DNA of 21,779 nucleotides from JBGSMX01 sp963790405 (lineage in GTDB: Bacteria > Actinomycetota > Coriobacteriia > Anaerosomatales > JAGXFU01): the NCBI GenBank assembly GCA_963790405.1, contig CAWBOJ010000004.1:1-21779 (forward strand), in the 5' to 3' direction. Below, in pieces: positions 9,233 to 17,308 of this stretch (position 1 is the stretch's first letter; every line of letters begins with the position of its first letter). Both the position numbers and the translations under genes were made by a program. The notes beneath the pieces are model-generated. The model had not been told where the DNA came from and made no database searches. It saw only the letters and a program-made list of their open reading frames with translations.

Positions 9233-9252
9233 AGACGCCGACCGCGGCGTCT
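9233..9252. repeat. Perfect 8-bp inverted repeat, hairpin
   Basis: AGACGCCG and CGGCGTCT are exact reverse complements separated by the tetraloop ACCG. No T-run follows on either strand, so it is not a standard intrinsic terminator. It lies between the pcrA copy 1 flank and the ugd scrap, where it could stop transcription or simply be a GC-rich palindrome. Confidence 0.55.
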
Positions 9253-9279
9253 GCGGGGCTCACCGGTTAGCGCTGACCA

Positions 9280-9325
9280 TAGCCCAGTTCGCGTCGAATG
9301 CGTTCTTGACCATCAGGACCTACCT
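9280..9325 (+). pseudogene. Scrap of ugd
   Basis: Positions 9290-9308 are identical over 19 nt to 7881-7899 inside ugd, the codons around ASNAFL near Lys206. Weaker resemblance extends some 15 nt to each side; the scrap reads FASNAFLTI where ugd reads YASNAFLAT. It follows decayed pcrA copy 1 in the same order and orientation as the intact pcrA-ugd pair. The rest of 9156-9452 holds a hairpin at 9233-9252 and no gene I can support. Confidence 0.65.
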
Positions 9326-9452
9326 TGATTCCGTCAGTACGCGAGGGCCAGTTCCAATAGTCGCGATTTCCGACAGGCGAGACCACTCCTGTACGACACT
9401 CCTGCCAATGCGAAACCTTGGCTGCGGGCGACGGCCGGCAGTCCCGACGCAC

Positions 9453-9959
9453 TCACCGAGCAACGGGCGTCCTGAACAGGAAGTACTTATGCCCGTAGTA
9501 GGCCAGTACTGCACTCACGACGACCGTCAGAGCCTGTCCGAGTAGCGGATGCAACCCAAGCACGGTAGAGAACAGCCACAGCAGTCCGGAGCTCAGCATC
9601 TGAAGCGGAAGGTACACAAATAGCGAGCGACCCACTTCGCTCAACCACGGCCCCTTGCTGCGAAACGCCATGTACCTGAAGGCCAAGGTCGACTGTGCTA
9701 CGGAATGCAGCCAGCCAAATTCTTGGACCACGAGGTAGTACCGCTCGCCAACCCACTGCAACACTGCACTGTCCGTCGCAGCAAGCGAACCGAGCGGCGG
9801 CGCGAGCGCGTGGAGAAGCAGCGCGAACAGCAAGTAGTTGCACACGGTATTCCAGATGCCCACCAATACGAACCTGAGTTTCTCGCCGTGAGGATCGTAC
9901 AGAACGACGATCCTAGCGACCCTTACGGGGAATTGCGTACATTCTCGTTTCAGTTGCAC
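9453..9959 (-). CDS. GtrA-like membrane protein
   Basis: Small integral membrane protein of 168 aa, fitting the GtrA family (usually 120-170 aa). Four hydrophobic segments are visible: near residues 28-52 (LRFVLVGIWNTVCNYLLFAL), a central pair around 80-130 including VYLPLQMLSSGLLWLF, and the last near 140-160, ending with HKYFLF, a typical GtrA ending. Known GtrA proteins are proposed to flip polyprenyl-phosphate-linked sugars across the membrane for a GtrB/Gtr pair. GTG at 9957-9959 is the only reasonable start in frame. It is divergent from the GtrB-like gene at 10151; the gap has TAGAAT on the minus strand at 10019-10024 as a possible -10. It is intact although its GtrB-like partner is frameshifted. 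A less specific small membrane protein is possible. Confidence 0.85.
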   Translation of the reverse strand: MQLKRECTQFPVRVARIVVLYDPHGEKLRFVLVGIWNTVCNYLLFALLLHALAPPLGSLAATDSAVLQWVGERYYLVVQEFGWLHSVAQSTLAFRYMAFRSKGPWLSEVGRSLFVYLPLQMLSSGLLWLFSTVLGLHPLLGQALTVVVSAVLAYYGHKYFLFRTPVAR

Positions 9960-10075
9960 TGAACAGCGGCGTGTGTGCGGACCGACCGGTTTCCTGCATA
10001 ATGGCGTTTCGTAGTCCGATTCTAGCGTTGCGAGGCGCGGAACGGCTCGGGGGACTCAGCGATGAGCTGATTCGA

Positions 10076-10102
10076 GGGCGGAGCGGGTCGTATGATCCGC
10101 CC
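10076..10102. promoter_or_regulatory. Inverted repeat in the divergent gtrA/gtrB-like gap
   Basis: GGGCGGA and TCCGCCC form an exact 7-bp inverted repeat with a 13-nt centre, about 50 nt before the GtrB-like start. The centre contains TATGAT, a possible -10 element on the plus strand at 10091-10096. It may be an operator or a hairpin in the leader; the sequence alone cannot tell. Confidence 0.3.
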
Positions 10103-10150
10103 TTGTGTCATGCTAACCCTGATGGCGACCAGGAAGGCGACACGGCACCG

Positions 10151-11112
10151 ATGAAGACCGCTGTACTCATACCGTGCTACAACGAAGCCCTGACCGTGCG
10201 CAAGGTCGTCGAGGACTTCCTGTCCCTCGATCCCGACGCCACTGTCTACGTCTACGACAACAACTCCACCGATGGAACAGCGGAGATCGCTGTTGAGGCC
10301 GGTGCGGCAGTCGTCCAAGAATACCGACAGGGCAAAGGCCGCGTTGTGCGTAGCATGTTCAGAAACATCGACGCTGACGTCTACGTCATGGTGGACGGCG
10401 ACGACACGTACCCCGCTGACGAAGCACTCGCGCTACGTGATCTCGTCATCAGCGGCCAAGCCGATATGGTCATCGGCGATCGCCTCTCAAGCACCTACTT
10501 CGATGAGAACAAGCGCCGGTTCCACGGCTTCGGCAACAAGCTCGTACGGTTACTTGTCAACCGGCTCTTCGAGAGCGACATCAGAGACATCATGACCGGG
10601 TGCCGGTGCTTCAGCAGGAGTTGTCAAGACGATGCCGGTCATGAGCCCCGGGTTCGAGATCGAGACCGAGATGACGATCCATGCGCTCGACAAAGCGTTC
10701 CTCATCAGGGAGATGCCAATCTCTTACCGCGATCGCTGTGAAGGCAGCGAGTCGAAGCTCGAGTACGGTCTCCGACGGCATGCGTGTGCTTCGTATGTTG
10801 ATGCAGCTGTTCCGTGACTATCGGCCGATGAGATTCTTTGGGATCGCCTCGGCACTGTTATTGGTAACGTCAGCGGCAACGTTCCTCGTCCCGCTGGAGG
10901 AGTACCTTGCCACCGGTCTCGTCACACGCTTCCCCACGCTCATCGTCTCGGTGGCGCTGGGTTTGGGCGCGACACTGTCCTTCGCATGTGGCGTCTTGCT
11001 CGACTCCATCCGAGCCCATTCTCTCCAGTCGTTCGAGCTTGAACGAAACAGGTTCGCCGAGGCGGATCGGCGCGCCGGCGAATGCCGTACTCTGGCCCGA
11101 GAGGCCGACTGA
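10151..11112 (+). pseudogene. GtrB/DPM1-like polyprenyl-phosphate glycosyltransferase, two frameshifts
   Basis: A family 2 glycosyltransferase related to GtrB and dolichol-phosphate mannose synthase, which load a sugar onto polyprenyl phosphate. Read across two shifts it would be about 319 aa, the usual length. The first frame gives TAVLIPCYNEALTVRKVV, DNNSTDGT and the DGDD motif, and runs to TGCRCFSR. Near 10615 the frame shifts and continues MPVMSPGFEIETEMTIHALD. Near 10755 it shifts again and continues TVSDGMRVLRML, followed by two hydrophobic segments and a charged tail ending at 11112. Each shift equals one extra base. Little else is damaged, so this is either a very recent pseudogene or carries two assembly errors. 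The start is the ATG at 10151; AGGAAGG lies 13 nt upstream, a long spacing. A decayed second tail lies at 13139-13374. Confidence 0.85.
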
Positions 11113-11208
11113 AGACATGACCGAACGGCAGCAGCGATTCATGTGCTGCGTGCCCGGATACTTCGTCCGGATCCAAGCCGTAGTCACTCGTACGAGGGGG
11201 TGCCCACC

Positions 11209-12849
11209 GTGGCACGCCGCCTGATCAGTGCCGCATCGTGGCCTGCATGGCTGTATAGCCTCCTGGTGGTAACGTCGATGGTCGTCGGCAATCGAGTTGT
11301 GTACGGCGGCTGGGTTTCGGTATCCCTGGGTCGCACATACTTTGGCGACCTTGGTGCCTTCGACATGGCAACCTGGCTCATGGGCGTCCCTCTCTGTGCC
11401 GCGGCGGTTCTGCGGCTCGACCGAGAGCTGCAGCGTTCGCTGAGTGCCCGCTGGAAGAATGGTCTCACTTGGCAAGGCCCTGACTCCGCCGTCGTCGTAA
11501 CGCTCCGGGCAGGCCTGTTGCTGCTCGCTTGGGCGCCCTACCTTCTTACCTACTATCCGGGCTCGGTGCTGCCTGACACGATAGGCCAGCTGAGTCTCAG
11601 CCCCGGGGCCTGGACGAACCATCATCCCGTGGCCTACACATGGCTTCTCAAGGCGTTCGCCACTGGAGGGGAAAGGCTGGGCGACGTCAACTACGGAGTC
11701 TTCGCGCTCGCCCTGACACAGTCCATCCTCATGGCTGGCATTCTTGCGTTCATCATCTCGCGCCTTACTCGATGGGGGCTCCCCCGTATCGGCGCGACCG
11801 CTCTCACGATCTACTTCGCTCTGGTACCGGTCTTTCCCATCTACGCCCTCAACCTGCAGAAGGACACCCTGTTCTCGCTTGCCATCGCGATGCTGACTAT
11901 GTTCGCGTTCGAGGCGGTCGCAACTGGCGGCGCATTACTACGCCGGCCGCTAGGCTTCGCGTCGTTCGCGATGATCAGTACGATGACGGTGTTCTTGCGC
12001 AACAACGGCATCTTCGTAGTCACTGGTTGCGTGCTCAGTCTTGCGTACGCCTACAGGGGGCGACCACGTCGGTTCTTCATCGGTGCCGCGGCCCTGCTCA
12101 TTCTCTCGATGCTGGTGCTGGGGCCCGGTTTCGACCGTCTTGGCATAGCGAAGGACACCATTGTAGAGTCGCTCGGCGTGCCGATCCAGCAGATCGCATA
12201 CACGCTCTCTATCGACGGAGAGACGACCGAGGCCCAGCGTTCGTTCCTCGCAAGGCTTCTTCCTCTCGAGCATTGGCAGTCTAGTTACGCGCCAGCGCTT
12301 GTGGACCCGATCAAGTGGCATGATGAGTTCGACGCCGACCTGCTCGAAAGGCAACGCGGGCAGTTCCTCGAAACCTGGCTCCAATTGCTGCGCGCGAACC
12401 CGACCGCCTTCGCAAAGGCCTACGGTCTGGTGACGTTCGGCTTCTGGAAACCCGGTGCAAAGGACCGTTACGGATGGGCAGACACATACGTCGCGGAGAA
12501 CACGCTTGGCATCCGCGCAACCGACGTGATGGAGCGACTTACAGGCGCGTCGCTCAAGCCGACCCTGGATGGCGCCCGCGGACCGCATGGAACAGGCGGC
12601 TTCGTGAGCGTTGGGGTGTCCTGGTGGCTGATCATGCTTGCACTCACAATGGTCCTACTACAGCGCCGCCCACGGTTTGTCAGCGTGTTCGTGCCATGTG
12701 CCGTCCTGTGGCTAACGATCATGGCCGCCACGCCGGTCGCGTTCAGCCTTCGGTACGTGTTTGCCTTCGCGCTCTGTCTTCCAGGGCTCCTAATGGTCCC
12801 GTTCTTCACGGCCCTGTTGGGCGATGCGCACAACGAGTCACCCGCCTGA
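11209..12849 (+). CDS. Multi-spanning membrane protein, DUF6020-like
   Basis: Large integral membrane protein, 546 aa from GTG, with about a dozen hydrophobic segments. The stretch YYPGSVLPDTIGQL followed by TNHHPVAYTWLL is the hallmark I associate with the DUF6020 family, found in cell-surface glycan loci. The architecture resembles polyprenyl-linked-sugar glycosyltransferases of the GT-C type, but activity is not established. The gene sits 96 nt after the GtrB-like pseudogene on the same strand and near a GtrA-like gene, the setting expected for the acceptor-specific third member of a Gtr set. GTG at 11209-11211 is preferred since GAGGGGG precedes it by about 8 nt; an ATG at 11143 is the alternative. 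The frame is undamaged. Downstream, 12870-12891 has an imperfect inverted repeat without a T-run, then the guaA remnant. Confidence 0.8.
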   Translation: MARRLISAASWPAWLYSLLVVTSMVVGNRVVYGGWVSVSLGRTYFGDLGAFDMATWLMGVPLCAAAVLRLDRELQRSLSARWKNGLTWQGPDSAVVVTLRAGLLLLAWAPYLLTYYPGSVLPDTIGQLSLSPGAWTNHHPVAYTWLLKAFATGGERLGDVNYGVFALALTQSILMAGILAFIISRLTRWGLPRIGATALTIYFALVPVFPIYALNLQKDTLFSLAIAMLTMFAFEAVATGGALLRRPLGFASFAMISTMTVFLRNNGIFVVTGCVLSLAYAYRGRPRRFFIGAAALLILSMLVLGPGFDRLGIAKDTIVESLGVPIQQIAYTLSIDGETTEAQRSFLARLLPLEHWQSSYAPALVDPIKWHDEFDADLLERQRGQFLETWLQLLRANPTAFAKAYGLVTFGFWKPGAKDRYGWADTYVAENTLGIRATDVMERLTGASLKPTLDGARGPHGTGGFVSVGVSWWLIMLALTMVLLQRRPRFVSVFVPCAVLWLTIMAATPVAFSLRYVFAFALCLPGLLMVPFFTALLGDAHNESPA

Positions 12850-12957
12850 CCACGAACCACATGCTGCCCGGGGAATGGGTCCCATTATCCCGGCTGCCCG
12901 ACCGAGATACTATCGCAACGACCAACACATAGTCCGAGGCCCGCTACGCTGCCCGCG

Positions 12958-13082
12958 CTACTCCATTCGATCGTGCCGGACGGCTTCCTTTTGATGTCGT
13001 AGGCGACGCGGCTGATGCCATCCACTAAGTTGATTGCTCATCTTGGGGAGCAGGTCCTGCGGCAAACGCGCCCGGTCTTGCC
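12958..13082 (-). pseudogene. Decayed 3' end of guaA (GMP synthase)
   Basis: The minus strand reads SRVAYDI, then KRKPSGTIEW, against the GuaA C-terminus AYDITSKPPGTIEWE seen at 21731-21779. Further upstream it gives AINLVDG, and in another frame RARLPQDLL, which fits the GuaA segment before its last helix. At least one frameshift separates these parts, and the stop codon is disrupted by loss of one base after GAATGG. Beyond the 3' end, ACTATCGCA at 12909-12917 resembles ATTATCGCA in the flank of the real guaA (21658-21666), so the flank seems to have come along. The rest of guaA is missing. It lies between the DUF6020-like gene and a decayed GtrB tail, nearly 9 kb from the real guaA end. Confidence 0.85.
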
Positions 13083-13138
13083 CATGCACAGGTGGGCCGA
13101 TGGGCGTAACAAATCGAGAACATTCACCATCCTCGCGC

Positions 13139-13374
13139 TACCACATAGAACGCTCGCCTACTGCTTGATCGCTGCAGTGAATTCGATGGGGTGGGGAGTG
13201 GCCTGTTACGGCGCAGGACTCCGGAGTGCGTGCCGCGCGCTGATTCCCTCCTGCCCCTTGCGTGTCTGGGTCATTCAAGTAGGGGCAACCCTGGCTCAAG
13301 AGCCGATCTTCTCCATCGGCGGGCTGGTGAACTCGATTCGAGCTCACCAATTCCACTCGTTCATCCTCGAGTGA
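13139..13374 (+). pseudogene. Decayed C-terminal tail of a GtrB-like glycosyltransferase
   Basis: The frame reads two hydrophobic stretches, then VGATLAQ, then GLVNSIRAHQFHSFILE and TGA. The pseudogene at 10151-11112 has LGATLSF, then GVLLDSIRAHSLQSFELE at the matching place. Match and order are good across about 75 residues, but the catalytic domain is absent and no start is visible. It directly follows the guaA remnant and is the visible end of a second, older GtrB-like gene. Confidence 0.75.
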
Positions 13375-13423
13375 TCGGCCGTCGGGCGTGCACTCCTGGA
13401 GCCCTCCCGGATTATCAAGACCC

Positions 13424-14782
13424 TCAGGCTGACTCCCTATCCAACGGGGCTAACAGGACCGCGATAACGACGAACACCGTCCCACTCAACGCCCTGTAGG
13501 TGAACCAAAAGTGCACGACTGAATGCTGGGGCAGAAGCGCGTACCAAAGCAGTGGGATGGCGGCGACTGCCAGTATCGGTAGACGACGACGCATCGCTTC
13601 TGTGCCACTTCTCTTGACGCTCGCGTTGACCAGGACGGCGGCGAGCGCAATAACAACCAGACTCAGTGCTGAGAACGCAAGAGCCGCTCCCAGCCGGGCC
13701 GAAGGCCAGGACGTCTGGGGAAGCCAAGGAATGAGGCGAGAGAGATTAAGCCACCAAGCCTCGAGAACCAGATCGATACGACTTGCCCCAGCCTCTTCCA
13801 TGCCAGAACGAATGCTCACCGCCTGCAAGACGTCACGTACCATGTCGGCCCCAAGAATCGACGCAGCGAGCAACCATTTGCTCATCCATGTGAACGCGAA
13901 GCCTATCAGCCAGCACAGAGACAACGCTGCCGACACCAATAGGAGACGCCAGGGGCCCCTAGCTTGCTGACGAGTCCATAGAGGAGAGCGGTCGTAAGGG
14001 GCAGCGTCAAGCTGAGCACGGGAAAGGTCAACAGGTCGATATACGCCGCCAGTGCTCCGAGCACCAGAAACAACTCGGGGTTAGTTTCTTGAAAAGGCGC
14101 CGCTCATCAAGAGCCAGCACGGCGATGACACCTAGTGATGAAAGATAGGTCACGGCGGAGAACTGCAGGGACATCGGCACGACGATGAAGCCGCCAAGCG
14201 TCATGGCTAGCGTGAAAGCGACAACGCTACCCATGCCAATGCGCTGATAGACCAGCAGCACGACGCACGTGCATAGACCCAAGAACATCAGCATATTGAA
14301 GTATCTGATCTCAGGGTAGCTAAGAGCGAGCAGCAACGGCCGAAGTATCACCTGATAGCCGTGCCAGTAGCGACCATAGGAGTAGCGACCGCCAAAGTCC
14401 CCGGCGGCTGTCAGACGCAGGCCCTCGAATCGGGCCCATAGGGGAGTCCGTGCCCTGTCTACGCGACGCAAGCGCACTTTCGAGAGCAGAGCTTCCAGGG
14501 GTCGAGACTCCGATGTCAAGCATCAGGGCATCCGTGAAGTTGTCCAACCCGTGGACCGAGATAACCGTAGGGGAGCGGGTAAACGCCTTCTTTCCTAAGG
14601 AACTCATACGACTCGGAGACGTTCCTTTGAATGCGCTTGTCTGGCAGTGCGTAAGCGATCCATATCGCTGCCAGCATCAGAGCTACCAGGCTAGTCAAAA
14701 TGACCGACAGTCTGAGAATGCGAAGTAGCGCTCCGCGCACAACTGACCTCGGCGATGGCCCTGTGCGGTTCATTCTCGTCAT
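13424..14782 (-). pseudogene. Frameshifted multi-spanning membrane protein of a glycan locus
   Basis: Read across four frameshifts this would be a membrane protein of roughly 450 aa. The pieces in order are: an N-terminus from the ATG at 14782 with a hydrophobic segment and PDKRIQRNVSES; LDNFTDALMLDIGVS near 14500-14560; a long piece with SYGRYWHGYQVILRPLLLAL and FIVVPMSLQFSAVTYLSS; a short piece with LGALAAYIDLLTFPVLSL near 13970-14070; and a last piece with GFAFTWMSKWLL and HFWFTYRAL up to the TGA at 13424. The order and spacing look like one protein with DNFTDALML and RYWHGY-type motifs, which I recall from unnamed membrane proteins in surface-polysaccharide loci. I cannot name a family. 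It could be the acceptor-specific transferase of a second Gtr-like set. GGGGG lies just before the ATG. Confidence 0.75.
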
Positions 14783-14796
14783 GCCTACCCCCAATC

Positions 14797-15207
14797 TTAC
14801 CGATGCGAGCGTACCCGACGAGTAGCTCCTGAGTCTCGGCGTGCGGCCGAAACGGATCTCGACTGCATCACTGTTGACAGCTTGGACCGGCGCCCGGGTG
14901 AACGCCTCGCGGCCGATGGCTTCTCCAGCCGCAGGTCCGAGGTCCGACTCCTACTACCCAGATTCGAGCCCTCCTCATCTCCTCGGGCCCCGTCACGCGC
15001 GCCACCGACGATGAAGGCTGCCTCGTTGGTGAAGGTGATAGCGAGGCCCTCAAATGGGCTCTCACCCCGGTCGGCGACGAGGTGCGCGTCTTGCCGGAAC
15101 CCACGCCAGCGAGCACCAGGAGGCGACGCCTCCGTCGTCTCGGTGGCAACGCGTTGAGCGGGACTGGATGAAGTGAGATTTGGATTCGTTGGCGAGCTAG
15201 TTTAGCA
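14797..15207 (-). pseudogene. Decayed, internally deleted pcrA copy 2
   Basis: A second relative of the pcrA ends, more eroded than copy 1. The 3' part (14797 to about 14910) gives QELLVGYARIGKIG and, in another frame, VEIRFGRT, matching the intact tail. After a poorly matching middle, 15010-15207 gives GLAITFTNEAA, an eroded Walker A region, then PAQRVATETTE and an N-terminus that begins with ACG instead of ATG. The match runs into the flank (CTAGTTTAGCAC against TAGTTTAGCAC at the intact gene). The helicase core is missing, and frameshifts and stops break what remains. It retains the segment between TFTNEAA and Walker A that copy 1 has lost, so the two copies decayed independently. Confidence 0.85.
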
Positions 15208-15426
15208 CGCACGCAGAACGTCCCTCGTGTTGAAGAGCCGACCGCAGGATCCGCTCCTGCACGCGAAGCAGGCGATACTTGTCCCTGTGTCCCGCCATGC
15301 TGGTACCATTGCACCGTGGCATCCTGGGATGCGCAGGCTCTCGACTGATCGTTCGGTGGCACCCCGTAGCGTCCTGGCACAGCGACGAGAGTCGGAACAT
15401 GCTGAGACAACAACGACGGAGGCTTG

Positions 15427-16237
15427 ATGTGGCGACAACGCGGGGCTCGCGATGGTAGACGCCTGTCGCACCTTCTGAAGAGGTTCGACATGTAGCCGAA
15501 TCACTGCAGAGACTCGAGAAACAGATTCGGGCCGTTGAGCACGGACTCGCGCAAACACAAGCGGGTGACGAGCGAAACCCTCTGGGCTCAAGTATTCAAC
15601 AGCACGATCTCTTCCAGCACATGGCTGCGCGATCGATCGTTCTCTCCGGGACGATGGGCAGTCGGCTACCCCTACCTCTACGTGATGTATCGAATCCTGA
15701 ACGAGATTCGTCCGATGCGCATTCTCGAATTGGGTTTGGGCAGTCCACCCGAATGATTTCGCAGTACGCAGCAGAGTTCGCTGGCGTCGAACACATCGTG
15801 GTAGAACACGACGAGCGATGGATCGAGTTCTTCTCCCGTGGCTCCGAACTGGCGGACTGTACGCGGTGTGCTGCGCTTGGACTGGGACTACGTGCAGTTC
15901 GACGAGGCCGAGAGGGTACGCGTGTACGGTGGGTTCGCCGACGCCTTGGCTGGGAAGGGCCAGTTCGACTTCATCTCAATAGACGGACCCCTGGGCGGCG
16001 ACATGGAAGAGTACGCGCGAATAGACGTGCTTCGCGCCTTCTGCCGAAAGGTGTCGCCGCTTCTTTCGTGATCATGATGGATGACTGCGAAAGATCCGGG
16101 GAGTCGAACACGTTGCTCGAGATGCAGGAGCTGCTGTCAAGAAGCGACGTGCCACACCAGAGCTGCACATACTCCGGTATCAAGGATTCTGGGACTCCTG
16201 GTGCTCAGAAGATCTCTCGTTTCTGTGCTCGCTCTAG
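15427..16237 (+). pseudogene. Class I methyltransferase-like gene, about six frameshifts
   Basis: The pieces, in changing frames, give a start MWRQRGARDGRRLSHLLKR (ATG 15427, GGAGG 4 nt before), a coiled-coil stretch SLQRLEKQIRAVEHGL, WLRDRSFSPGRWAVGYP, the probable SAM-binding strand MRILELGLG then STRMISQYA, VEHIVVEHDERWIEFF, FDFISIDGPLGGDMEEYARI, FVIMMDDCERSGES, and an ending SEDLSFLCSL before TAG at 16235-16237. The order is that of a Rossmann-fold methyltransferase-like protein common in polysaccharide loci, about 270 aa. Its substrate is unknown. The frame changes about six times, so it is clearly dead. It ends 3 nt before the end of the convergent glycosyltransferase gene. The 219 nt upstream hold only a possible extended -10 (TGGTACCAT at 15301-15309). 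Confidence 0.85.
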
Positions 16238-16240
16238 GAG

Positions 16241-17308
16241 TCACCCACGACGAGGCTTCACAGATGACAGCATCCTACGCAGCGCCCGGGCAAGCCTGTG
16301 CGCGCGAGAAGCTCTGCAGCACGGCCAACGTCCTTCTGTCTGCGCAAGCTGACTCTTCAGCTGTCTCACACGCAGTATCTCATCGGCATGATGCTTGATG
16401 ACATCGCCCAACGCGAGGGCGTCGGGGCGAGGGTCGATGAGGTCAATCGCCTCACGTTCCTCGGGTAGCATGGAGCAGTACAGCTTAAGCGCCTGATGAT
16501 AGATGACCGCGATCAGCTGCGCGATCGCGATCGAGGTGCCCTCGTCATAGACTCTCGCACCGACAAAGCGGACCATCTCTACGTACGTGACCAGATGGCC
16601 CCTGAAGTTCTTGAGCCCTGTCGCGGTTGTGACGATAGACTGCCGCCGGAGCCGCCTGTGGAAGTAGGCCCTCGATGTACAGCCTGCCCGTTCGGCTTGC
16701 AGCGCACAGAGAAATGAGAACAGATTGTCTTCGTGAACGATTCCCTCGTAGAACGACAACCCGGCTGTCCGATAGAACCCAAGTCGGATGAACTGCATGG
16801 GCGGCATCGGCTTGTGGTCATCATGCTCGCTCATGCGGGTGAACAGCTCGCGACCCGTCATCACCCCGTCGTATTCCACCGTGCGTCGAAAGTACGCCGC
16901 TTCCTCAGGGTGTGCAGCTTCGACTTCATCGTCCTCAAAGAAGACTTCGCCGTCGAAGTAGAGAACATCGAGGCGGTCAGTAGATGCACGCGAATACAAC
17001 TCTTCCAGTGCAAACGTGTCGATGTAGTCGTCGCTGTCGAGAAAGTAGACGTACTCGCCACTCGCCATACTGACGCCGGCATTGCGGGCTGAGCCCGGCC
17101 CTGAGTTTGTCTGGTCAACAATACGGATCCGTGAGTCATCTGCCTCGTATCGCGCAAGAATCGCCCGTGATCCATCGCTGGATCCATCGTTCACACAGAC
17201 TATCTCGATTTCGCGCAACGACTGCGCGACCACACTGTCCAGACAGTCCTCGAGGTACTGCTCGACGTTGTAAATCGGAATCACCACACTGACCTTAGGC
17301 ACGCGCAT
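16241..17308 (-). CDS. Family 2 glycosyltransferase (third gene of the operon)
   Basis: Cytoplasmic GT-A family 2 enzyme of 355 aa, adding one sugar to a growing glycan; donor and acceptor are unknown. The N-terminus has VSVVIPIYN, CVNDGSSDGS, and the DXD-type motif DSDD at residues 91-94. NSGPGSARNAG is the usual acceptor-side motif. The C-terminal half has EGIVHEDNLFS, likely bearing the catalytic base, and ends in a short basic tail. The ATG at 17308 overlaps the end of the upstream glycosyltransferase by 14 nt and begins right at the domain; the frame is open upstream to 17452 but would overlap by much more. A GTG at 17302 is also possible. Its stop lies 3 nt from the methyltransferase-like pseudogene. 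Confidence 0.9.
   Translation of the reverse strand: MRVPKVSVVIPIYNVEQYLEDCLDSVVAQSLREIEIVCVNDGSSDGSRAILARYEADDSRIRIVDQTNSGPGSARNAGVSMASGEYVYFLDSDDYIDTFALEELYSRASTDRLDVLYFDGEVFFEDDEVEAAHPEEAAYFRRTVEYDGVMTGRELFTRMSEHDDHKPMPPMQFIRLGFYRTAGLSFYEGIVHEDNLFSFLCALQAERAGCTSRAYFHRRLRRQSIVTTATGLKNFRGHLVTYVEMVRFVGARVYDEGTSIAIAQLIAVIYHQALKLYCSMLPEEREAIDLIDPRPDALALGDVIKHHADEILRVRQLKSQLAQTEGRWPCCRASRAHRLARALRRMLSSVKPRRG

Noticed and set aside
10600..10770. Programmed ribosomal frameshifting in the GtrB-like gene
   Set aside because: No slippery run such as AAAAAAG is present at either shift, and two separate shifts in one such enzyme are unlikely to be programmed.
12870..12891. Intrinsic terminator after the DUF6020-like gene
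   Set aside because: The inverted repeat GGGGAAT-GGGTCCC-ATTATCCC is imperfect, and no T-run follows.
8542..15426. Mobile-element origin of the pcrA and guaA fragments
   Set aside because: No transposase, integrase, terminal inverted repeats or target duplications were seen; the order and flanks of the fragments fit recombination better.
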